NCBI RefSeq assembly: GCF_002117005.1
Contig: NZ_CP021023.1
Span: forward strand, 2,900,995 to 2,964,994
Length of the DNA stretch: 64,000 bases
Source of the DNA: Sedimentisphaera salicampi
GTDB taxonomy: Bacteria; Planctomycetota; Phycisphaerae; Sedimentisphaerales; Sedimentisphaeraceae
Direction: 5' to 3'
The notes under the pieces are model-generated. The model had not been told where the DNA came from. It worked only from the letters and a program-made list of their open reading frames with translations, and searched no databases. Below are positions 54,358-61,759 of this stretch, one piece after another; the stretch's first letter is position 1; every line of letters begins with the position of its first letter. Made by a program: the position numbers and the translations under genes.

Positions 54358-55758
54358 TTGGAACACGGAAAACATTTAGGAATATTCATATCCGGCGAAA
54401 CAGCCTACGCAGGCTTGTTCTCTGCCAAAGCCGGGCAGAAAAAGCTTTTGCAGAGCTTCAGCGTTTCTTTGGCTGGTCAGGAGGAAGATTCCTCCAAAAG
54501 CCTCGGAAGGCTTCTTGCAGAAAAGATATCAGAGCTGGAGATAAGCTATGATTATGTAGGTCTTGCGCTTGGAAGCGGAAAATTTGTGCAGCATTATGTT
54601 ACAAGCGGATTCACCGACCGCCGCCGAATTGCCAGGACAATAAAATATGACGTAGAAGACGAAGTAGGCGTGGATGTTTCCACTCTCACCGCTTCGTTTA
54701 TCACTCACGGTGAGGCACCCACCGGCGGAACAAACTGCACAGTTTTTACCTCCAAGAAAGCGGAGCTGATATCGCTTCTGAAAGATTTACAGAAAAATAA
54801 AATCGACCCTGAAGTTATTCAGCCAGATTCTATTTGTTTCCTAAGGGCAGCGGCAGGACAGATTGAAACCCCAAAGCAGGGCTCAGTGCTGCTGGCAGGA
54901 AGAAGCGAGAGCTACGGATATATCGGTATAATAAGCGCTTCAAGGGGCATTGAATACATCCGTTCTTTCAAGACAGGCTCGTCCCGCTCAGATTCCGACA
55001 TCGCAAGAAGGATAGCTGCAACAATCGCCGCTTGCAGCCCCGCAGAGCCTGTGGAGAAAATCTGCATAGCCGGCAGCAATATAAATCCATATTCGATTCA
55101 GTCTATTTCGGGGATAGATGCGGAAAAGATTGAAGCCCCGGATGAGCACCTCAGCGGATTTGAGTATGTTCTAATGGGCGCATCAATGATGTCCAGGGAG
55201 GATGCTCAGAGCGATTTAAGAATCGATTTTATGCCGTATCAGGGCAGAAAAAGAATCATCAGAACATCGCTGAGTGCTTTGTATCTTGCAGCGGCTGTAA
55301 TTGTTGCAGTTTTCGCGTGGAAGGCAACTCTCCACGCGAACCATCTATCCCAGTGGGAAAATCAGGTTTATGAAAAGGTGGCAGAGGAGTATTCTGTTGC
55401 AATGAAAGGCAGGGATATGGATAATCTGGGCAAGGCCGAACTCAGCATGGAAAGCGAGATAAACCGTCTCAGGCGGATAAAGGCTGGAGAGACAGCAGAT
55501 GTGGAATCCGTGCCAACGAGGCTCCAGTTTGCCCTTGAGATTCTCAACTCAATGCCGAATAAGGAATCTGTGAAGCTTGATTCTGTAAGCATAACAAGCA
55601 GGGCTCTCCGCCTCGACGGAAGCACCTCCAGCAGAAGAGATACGCAGAATTTCCTGAAGAAAATCGACAGTCATGAAAACCTGCAGCGTTCTCAGGAATC
55701 ATTAAAGCAGGTGGGTTCCGAAGACAGCTTTACTGTTAGCCTGAATACGAGAAAGTGA
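54358..55758 (+). CDS. gspL: GspL-like type II secretion protein (PilM-like domain)
   Basis: 466 residues. N-terminal actin-like cytoplasmic domain (LGIFISGETAYAGLFSA, then SFKTGSSRSDSDIARRIAA), a membrane segment around 310-325 (ALYLAAAVIVAVFAW), then a periplasmic ferredoxin-like domain (FALEILNSMPNKESVKLDSVS). The start is TTG 54358 with GGAG 7 nt upstream. It links GspE to the pseudopilus. Named by position and architecture. Confidence 0.8.
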   Translation: MEHGKHLGIFISGETAYAGLFSAKAGQKKLLQSFSVSLAGQEEDSSKSLGRLLAEKISELEISYDYVGLALGSGKFVQHYVTSGFTDRRRIARTIKYDVEDEVGVDVSTLTASFITHGEAPTGGTNCTVFTSKKAELISLLKDLQKNKIDPEVIQPDSICFLRAAAGQIETPKQGSVLLAGRSESYGYIGIISASRGIEYIRSFKTGSSRSDSDIARRIAATIAACSPAEPVEKICIAGSNINPYSIQSISGIDAEKIEAPDEHLSGFEYVLMGASMMSREDAQSDLRIDFMPYQGRKRIIRTSLSALYLAAAVIVAVFAWKATLHANHLSQWENQVYEKVAEEYSVAMKGRDMDNLGKAELSMESEINRLRRIKAGETADVESVPTRLQFALEILNSMPNKESVKLDSVSITSRALRLDGSTSSRRDTQNFLKKIDSHENLQRSQESLKQVGSEDSFTVSLNTRK

Positions 55759-55767
55759 TGGGATGAT

Positions 55768-56268
55768 ATGGAAGACAGAAAGATTAAAATACATTTTATT
55801 TCTTTTGGTATTCTCGCAGCTGTAGCTGTATGGTATGCTGCTGCGCAGTTTTTTCTTGTGCCGAAAAATGAAATGTCCCTTAACAACAGCATAAAAACAG
55901 GCAGCAAGGTGCTTGCAAACTGCGAAAAGATTTACGATCTTGATCCTGCACGCCTGAAATTTTCAGAGGCGCGCAAAGAGGTGGGCAAGTTCCAGTACAC
56001 AACGGTTGTCGATAAGCTCGCAAGAACCCATGGAATAGGACCTTCTGATTACGATATCCGAACTGAGGCAGTTATAAAACGCAGCAACCGGCAGACGCAG
56101 GGAGCAACTATGGTGATAAAGACAGTTGATATGATGAGTCTCACTTCATTTATCAATGAGTTTCTCGAAACATGGCCAGGGCTCGAGATAGACACTCTGG
56201 ATTTGCGTTCTAATGATGCCGAGGACGACTGGAAGGCTACTCTTCGCTTCACCTACACTGTCAAATAG
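55768..56268 (+). CDS. gspM: GspM-like type II secretion protein
   Basis: 166 residues. Short N-terminal cytoplasmic stretch, one membrane segment (FISFGILAAVAVWYAAAQFFL), then a periplasmic ferredoxin-like domain (TMVIKTVDMMSLTSFINEFL, ending LRFTYTVK). Placed directly after gspL, which it is expected to bind. Sequence similarity is weak, so the name rests on order and topology. Confidence 0.7.
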   Translation: MEDRKIKIHFISFGILAAVAVWYAAAQFFLVPKNEMSLNNSIKTGSKVLANCEKIYDLDPARLKFSEARKEVGKFQYTTVVDKLARTHGIGPSDYDIRTEAVIKRSNRQTQGATMVIKTVDMMSLTSFINEFLETWPGLEIDTLDLRSNDAEDDWKATLRFTYTVK

Positions 56269-56290
56269 TTTTTGAGCCTGTAAAGATAAT

Positions 56291-58276
56291 ATGGATCAGT
56301 TCAACTTAAAAAGCCAATATAACCCTTCAGGAGACCAGCCCGAGGCAATCAAAAAGCTTGTCGAAGGGATAAGCTCCGGCCGGCGTCATCAGGTGCTTCT
56401 TGGCGCTACGGGAACGGGCAAAACCTTCACGATGGCAAACGTGATTGAAACAGTGAGGAAGCCTGCGCTTATTATCTCGCACAACAAAACCCTCGCAGCA
56501 CAGCTATATGAAGAAATGAAGGAGCTGTTTCCTGATAATGCAGTTGAGTATTTCGTTAGCTACTACGACTACTACCAGCCTGAGGCGTATATCCCCCAGC
56601 GGGATATATATATCGAAAAGGATGCAAGCAGAAACGACGATCTCGACCGACTACGCCTTGCTGCTACAACGAGCCTTCTAACCCGAGACGATGTGATTGT
56701 GGTATCCAGCGTTTCGTGCATATACGGCTTAGGCTCGCCGGAGGAATACAAAAAGAACGTGGTGCCTGTGATTAAGGGCGATATTATCGAACGCGATGAT
56801 TTGCTTGGACGGTTCGCCGATGTACTCTATGAACGAAACGATATTGATTTCACCCGAGGCACTTACAGGGTTCGGGGAGATGTTGTTGAGGTTTGGCCTT
56901 CCTACGAGTCATACGCTGTTCGAGTGGAGTTTTTCGGCGATGAGATTGAGAGCATAAAATACATAAACCCCGTTTCAGGCGAAGCCCTAGCGGAAGAACA
57001 GCAGGTTTTTATCTATCCGGCAGCGCATTACATAATGGCACAGGACAGAGTGCAGAATGCCCTTGAGTCTATCCAGCAGGAGCTTGATCAGAGGCTCGCA
57101 GAATTCCGAGAAGAAGGCAAACTCCTTGAAGCCCAGAGACTTGAAGCACGTACGAAGTACGATATGGAAATGATTGCAGAAGTTGGTTTCTGCAGCGGGA
57201 TAGAGAATTATGCAAGACATCTTGCCGGCCTTGAGCCAGGAGCCAAGCCCTACACACTTCTCGATTATTTCCCCAAAGATTTCATTATGTTTATCGATGA
57301 ATCCCACGTTACCCTCCCTCAGGTACGTGCTATGTATGCAGGCGACAGAAACAGAAAGCAGGTCCTCGTTGACCATGGCTTCCGCCTTCCAAGCGCAATG
57401 GACAACAGGCCTCTTCGCTTTGATGAATTTGAGCAGCGTCCTGGCAGAACCGTTTACGTTTCCGCAACGCCGGGCGATTATGAGCTCAACCTCACCGGCG
57501 GGGAAATTGTAGAACAGATTATACGTCCCACAGGCCTTCTCGACCCGAAGGTAGAGGTGCGTCCTGCAAGCAATCAGGTTAGTGATGTTAAGTCTGAGAT
57601 TTATGAAAGAGTGGAAGCGGGGCAGAGAGTTCTGGTTACAGTGCTGACAAAGAGGCTCGCTGAAGACCTAACAGATTTCTTCCAGAAGGAAAAAATTAAA
57701 TGCCGCTATCTGCACAGCGAAATTGATGCGATAGAACGTGTTGATATCCTGCGTGATCTAAGGAAAGGCGAGTTTGATGTGCTGATAGGCATTAACCTGC
57801 TTAGAGAAGGGCTGGATCTTCCGGAGGTTGCAATGGTGGCAATTCTGGATGCAGATAAAGAAGGCTTCCTCAGGAGCGAAACATCCCTTATCCAGACAAT
57901 AGGCAGAGCGGCAAGAAATGTTGATTCAAGGGTTATACTCTATGGCGATAAGGTTACCCCGTCTATGAAACGTGCTATGGATGAAACCGAGAGAAGACGC
58001 AAGATTCAGATGGAGTACAACAAAAAGCACAACATCACACCTGAGACAATCAAAAAAGCCATCAGATCAGCCCTCTCAGATTCACTGAAGGCGAGAAAAA
58101 CCGCAAGACAGGCTGTTTCTATGGACGAAAAAGAGTATGATAAGACCGAGATGGTGGCTATGCTGGAAAAAGAAATGATGAAAGCGGCAGAAGAGCTGGA
58201 TTTCGAGAAGGCCGCCAAGCTGCGGGATAAAATTAAACAATTTGAATCAATGCCCAAGATAGAAAAGAAGAAATAG
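56291..58276 (+). CDS. uvrB: UvrABC system protein B
   Basis: 661 residues, full length. DNA-damage-binding helicase-like component of nucleotide excision repair. Walker [17 protein letters not shown], the beta-hairpin [24 protein letters not shown]-like [11 protein letters not shown], helicase motifs [10 protein letters not shown] and [21 protein letters not shown], and the C-terminal UVR domain ([20 protein letters not shown]). The ribosome-binding site is weak. It begins 22 bp after gspM and may be read from the secretion operon. uvrA and uvrC are not in the window. Confidence 0.96.
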   Translation: MDQFNLKSQYNPSGDQPEAIKKLVEGISSGRRHQVLLGATGTGKTFTMANVIETVRKPALIISHNKTLAAQLYEEMKELFPDNAVEYFVSYYDYYQPEAYIPQRDIYIEKDASRNDDLDRLRLAATTSLLTRDDVIVVSSVSCIYGLGSPEEYKKNVVPVIKGDIIERDDLLGRFADVLYERNDIDFTRGTYRVRGDVVEVWPSYESYAVRVEFFGDEIESIKYINPVSGEALAEEQQVFIYPAAHYIMAQDRVQNALESIQQELDQRLAEFREEGKLLEAQRLEARTKYDMEMIAEVGFCSGIENYARHLAGLEPGAKPYTLLDYFPKDFIMFIDESHVTLPQVRAMYAGDRNRKQVLVDHGFRLPSAMDNRPLRFDEFEQRPGRTVYVSATPGDYELNLTGGEIVEQIIRPTGLLDPKVEVRPASNQVSDVKSEIYERVEAGQRVLVTVLTKRLAEDLTDFFQKEKIKCRYLHSEIDAIERVDILRDLRKGEFDVLIGINLLREGLDLPEVAMVAILDADKEGFLRSETSLIQTIGRAARNVDSRVILYGDKVTPSMKRAMDETERRRKIQMEYNKKHNITPETIKKAIRSALSDSLKARKTARQAVSMDEKEYDKTEMVAMLEKEMMKAAEELDFEKAAKLRDKIKQFESMPKIEKKK

Positions 58277-58315
58277 AAGAATCGATGGAGCAAGTGTTTT
58301 GTTCGAAACAAAATA

Positions 58316-58344
58316 TTGACTTAACTGTCGAATATCATTGTAAT
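58316..58344 (+). promoter_or_regulatory. Promoter for GspC-like gene
   Basis: TTGACT, 17-nt spacer, TGTAAT, 40 nt before the start codon. A small hairpin TTTTGTT/AACAAAA at 58297-58313 just upstream may help end the uvrB transcript. Confidence 0.6.
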
Positions 58345-58384
58345 ATACAGAGAAAAATGGGACTGGTATATACCGGGTAGAATT

Positions 58385-59191
58385 ATGCTTAGATTATTTC
58401 AAATATTTTCTTTTCTCGTTCTGATAAGTTCGGTGGTGATGGCTGTGATGCTTATCAAAAAGCCCGCACCTGAGAGCGAGAAAGTGCAGGAATTTCTTGC
58501 AAACGCCTCTGTAGCTGAAGAGTTCAAGGCGAAAGCGGATACCTCTAATTCAGATCAAAATTCTGAATCTGCTCTGGTTAAGGCGGCAAGGCAGTACACA
58601 AAAGAGCCTGAAGAACCTCAGCCCAACAGAAACATCAGCCGCTCGAATACAAATCCGAGGCCGAAGAACAATACTCCCGATCCCCAGCCGAAAAAACAGC
58701 AGGAGCCTAAGCCCCCTTCGCCGATAAAGGTGCGTTTTACGCTTGAGGGAACGTGCGTTAATGAAGACCGTCCGGAGCTTTCGATGGCCTTTGTTGACCT
58801 CCCGGGAGAAGGTAAGAAATGGGTTTATCAGGGACAGACAGTCGGCCATTTGAGGATTCGCAAGATCAACGAGGACTCTATTTATCTGGACAATAATGGC
58901 TCTGTTTCTGAGCTTGAAATTAAGGAACATAAATCCTCAATCAAGAATATCCTGGAATCTGTGGCCCCTGCTGAGAAACAGGTTTCTTCTTCCTCATCGC
59001 AGGCTCCGCTTGAAAAACCGCAGACACAGAGCCAGCAGAATACAGAGCAGTTTGTTCCGCAAGCTGAAGACCCTCTTAAAGAAATGGGCGGGCTGCCACC
59101 AGGGGCGAGTCCTGAACAGCTCGATGACCTGCGGGAGAAGGTTAGAAGGATGAACGAAGACGCTGCGGAAAAAGGCATTAGAGGTAAATAA
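58385..59191 (+). CDS. GspC/PilP-like secretion protein
   Basis: 268 residues. N-terminal membrane anchor (LFQIFSFLVLISSVVMAVML), a Pro/Lys/Asn-rich linker to about residue 118, then a homology-region-like beta domain (RFTLEGTCVNEDRPELSMAF, WVYQGQTVGHLRIRKI, YLDNNGSVSELEI) typical of GspC and PilP. A Ser/Gln-rich C-terminus follows. GspC links the inner-membrane platform to the secretin; this is the only candidate in the window and it is split from the main cluster by uvrB. It has its own promoter. Assignment is by domain form. Confidence 0.6.
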   Translation: MLRLFQIFSFLVLISSVVMAVMLIKKPAPESEKVQEFLANASVAEEFKAKADTSNSDQNSESALVKAARQYTKEPEEPQPNRNISRSNTNPRPKNNTPDPQPKKQQEPKPPSPIKVRFTLEGTCVNEDRPELSMAFVDLPGEGKKWVYQGQTVGHLRIRKINEDSIYLDNNGSVSELEIKEHKSSIKNILESVAPAEKQVSSSSSQAPLEKPQTQSQQNTEQFVPQAEDPLKEMGGLPPGASPEQLDDLREKVRRMNEDAAEKGIRGK

Positions 59192-59196
59192 GTTTA

Positions 59197-60072
59197 ATGA
59201 AGCTGCCTGCATTAGTCCGCCTTCTAAGACCTGCCCACTGGGTGAAAAACGGTGCTGTTATTCTGCCGGTAATATTTGCGGGCAGGGTTTTTGATGCTGG
59301 AGCAATAGTTTCTGCGGCCGCAGGCTTTGTTCTTTTCTGTATGCTTTCTTCTGCGGTTTATTCGATAAATGATGTGTTTGATGCTGAGGAAGACCGCCAT
59401 CATCCCAAAAAGCGGCTCAGGCCTGTAGCAAGCGGCCAGATTACCCCCAAAGCCGGCCTGCTTGCCGGCGGGATACTCGCTGTTTCCGGTTTGGCCTTGA
59501 GCATTTTGCTGGGAATGTCATTTCTGATTTTCTCAGCAGGATATTTCTTTATGCAGCTTCTATACAGCGCAAAACTGAAAAGCATTGTTCTGCTGGATGT
59601 AATTATTATAGCATTGGGTTTCGTGCTCAGGGCGAGCGCTGGTGCTGAGGCTATAAGCGTGGCGATTAGCCCTTGGCTTTTTGTATGTATGTTTACCCTT
59701 TGCCTGTTTATGGGCTTCTGCAAAAGATACAGCGAGATGGTGGCAATTGAAGACAGCGAAAAGAGAAATAACCACAGAAGCACAATGCAGCATTACACCC
59801 CAAACCTGCTTACCCACCTTATCACTCTCAGCGGCTCTCTCGCTCTTATGGCGTTTCTGGCATGGTCAACAAGCCCGGAAACGATTGCGAGAATCGGCTC
59901 TGAGAAGCTGGTTTACACATTTCCGTTAATCGTTTACGGAACATTCAGATTTGCACTTGTATCCATGCGAGGCGAGTATGAAGGGCCTGTAGATATTGTG
60001 CTCAAGGATGTACCATTTACAGTTTCTGTGGCAATTTGGTGCGTCCTTGCAATTTTTCTTTGCAATTTCTGA
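59197..60072 (+). CDS. UbiA-family prenyltransferase, DPPR synthase-like
   Basis: 291 residues, about nine membrane helices. Motif I NDVFDAEEDRHHPKKRLRP and a second charged loop (KRYSEMVAIEDSEKRNNHR) match the decaprenyl-phosphate phosphoribosyltransferase branch, whose LRPAHWVKN start is also present. That branch attaches phosphoribose to a polyprenyl phosphate for arabinose-containing envelope sugars. Five bases after the GspC-like gene, so probably co-transcribed. The substrate is inferred from the family only. Confidence 0.78.
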   Translation: MKLPALVRLLRPAHWVKNGAVILPVIFAGRVFDAGAIVSAAAGFVLFCMLSSAVYSINDVFDAEEDRHHPKKRLRPVASGQITPKAGLLAGGILAVSGLALSILLGMSFLIFSAGYFFMQLLYSAKLKSIVLLDVIIIALGFVLRASAGAEAISVAISPWLFVCMFTLCLFMGFCKRYSEMVAIEDSEKRNNHRSTMQHYTPNLLTHLITLSGSLALMAFLAWSTSPETIARIGSEKLVYTFPLIVYGTFRFALVSMRGEYEGPVDIVLKDVPFTVSVAIWCVLAIFLCNF

Positions 60073-60133
60073 AAAAATAAGCCATCCTAAAACATAACAA
60101 TTTATAAGAATATTTTTGTTGAAAGGCTTATGT

Positions 60134-61549
60134 ATGCTCTCAAGAAGACAGGCTCTTAAAATGATGGGGTTCGCTGCGTTTGCACCGGCAGGTTTTGCGG
60201 CGGCTTCTAAGAGAAAACCAAACGTAATTGTTGTCTTGTCCGATGATGCCGGATACGCAGATTTCGGCTTTACCGGCTGCCAAGACACCCCAACACCCAA
60301 TCTCGACTCCCTCTCCCGCCAGGGGACAACCTGCAGGCAGGGCTACGTTACCGCTTCCGTATGCGCCCCTTCCCGCGCCGGACTGATAACGGGCAGGTAT
60401 CAGCAGCGCTTCGGCCACGAATGCAACGGGCCTAATGCGCCCGTAGAAGGGTATTCGATGGATGATATGGGGCTCGACCCCGCAGAGAAAACAATCGGCG
60501 CGCGTATGCAGTCTCAGGGCTACAAAACACTCGCTGTGGGTAAATGGCATCTTGGCTATCAGGAGCAGTTCCATCCTTGCAATAGGGGCTTTGATGAGTT
60601 CTACGGCTTTCTCTCAGGCGCCCGGCACTACTTCACAAACAAAGACGTTGACGAAACCCACGCCCTTAGAACATGCGATGAAAAAATCGATGAAGAGAAA
60701 ATCCGCTACATGACAAGAGACCTCACCGATGCTTCGATGAAATTCATAGAGAAAAATAAAGACCAGCCGTTCTTCATTTACCTCTGCTACAATGCAGTTC
60801 ATACGCCCATGGAAGCCCCAGACCACCTCATAGACAAATACCGTAAGATAGACCCGAAACGCAGAAGAATCCACAACGCCATGACAGAGTCTCTCGACAC
60901 CAACGTAGGCAGGCTTCAGGATAAGCTAAATAAGCTCGGCCTTGATGATAACACCCTGCTGTTTTTCGTAAACGATAACGGAGGGGCAACCAACAACGGA
61001 TCGCGAAACGGAAAGCTGCGCGGAATGAAAGGCTCGAAGTGGGAGGGCGGTATAAGAGTGCCGTTTATCGTGAAATGGCCAGGCGAGATACCTGCCGGCA
61101 AAGACTATAACTACCCTGTAAGCACGCTTGATATAATGCCCACATCTCTGGCAGCCGCAGGAGCGGATAAGAAACAAATCAATTCAGGCAAGCCCCTCGA
61201 CGGCGTTAATCTGCTTCCATATTTGCAGGGCAAAAACAAAAACAGGCCGCATGAGACTCTTTTCTGGAGAAGGGCGGTTGCAGGTGCTGTGAGAAAAGGC
61301 GACTGGAAGCTTATTAAAGCAGGCGATAATCCTCTTCTGCTTTTCAATCTCGCTGAAGACGAATCTGAGACTAAAAACCTTGCCAAAAAACACCCTGAAA
61401 AGGTCAAGGAGCTGCTGAAGGAATACAAAAACTGGGAAAAACAGCTGCAAGAGCCCAAATGGCGTGAAGGCAAGAAATGGGAACGCAATCAAATCCTCAA
61501 ACATCGTATGGAAGTTGACACCAGAGAAAAAGAAAGAAAATATCCGTAG
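60134..61549 (+). CDS. Secreted sulfatase, type I (formylglycine) family
   Basis: 471 residues. Hydrolyses sulfate esters, probably on a marine polysaccharide. The formylglycine signature CAPSRAGLITGR is intact with Cys to be modified, and metal residues appear in VVLSDDAGYADFG and VNDNGG. A GKWHLG motif is also present. The N-terminus MLSRRQALKMMGFAAFAPAG looks like a twin-arginine signal. ATG 60134 with GAAAGG 7 nt upstream is preferred over TTG 60116. An anaerobic formylglycine-generating enzyme would be needed and is not in the window. Confidence 0.92.
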   Translation: MLSRRQALKMMGFAAFAPAGFAAASKRKPNVIVVLSDDAGYADFGFTGCQDTPTPNLDSLSRQGTTCRQGYVTASVCAPSRAGLITGRYQQRFGHECNGPNAPVEGYSMDDMGLDPAEKTIGARMQSQGYKTLAVGKWHLGYQEQFHPCNRGFDEFYGFLSGARHYFTNKDVDETHALRTCDEKIDEEKIRYMTRDLTDASMKFIEKNKDQPFFIYLCYNAVHTPMEAPDHLIDKYRKIDPKRRRIHNAMTESLDTNVGRLQDKLNKLGLDDNTLLFFVNDNGGATNNGSRNGKLRGMKGSKWEGGIRVPFIVKWPGEIPAGKDYNYPVSTLDIMPTSLAAAGADKKQINSGKPLDGVNLLPYLQGKNKNRPHETLFWRRAVAGAVRKGDWKLIKAGDNPLLLFNLAEDESETKNLAKKHPEKVKELLKEYKNWEKQLQEPKWREGKKWERNQILKHRMEVDTREKERKYP

Positions 61550-61576
61550 GTTTTTTCAGTGAAGTAAAAGATTATT

Positions 61577-61606
61577 GCAGGGGCGAACCTGTGCGTTCGC
61601 CTCTGC
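61577..61606. repeat. Palindromic intergenic repeat, copy 2
   Basis: Stem GCAGGGGCGAAC/GTTCGCCTCTGC with one G-T pair around CTGTGC. The core GGCGAAC...GTTCGCC matches the palindrome at 29713-29732. A related GGGGCGAA word recurs at 61649-61656 inside a second AGCGGA/TCCGCT hairpin (61636-61662), and a GCGGGCAG/CTGCCGC hairpin follows near 61723-61745. Confidence 0.6.
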
Positions 61607-61759
61607 TCCAAGCAAAAAAAGATTTCCCGCATTACAGCGGAATCCGCAGGGGCGAATCCGCTAAGCATTAGTAGTGAGAAGATATTCCGCTTCACACCGG
61701 CTCTTAATGTGTCGCTCCCTTAGCGGGCAGCTTGCTCTCTGCCGCTATTCGCTGTCGGC

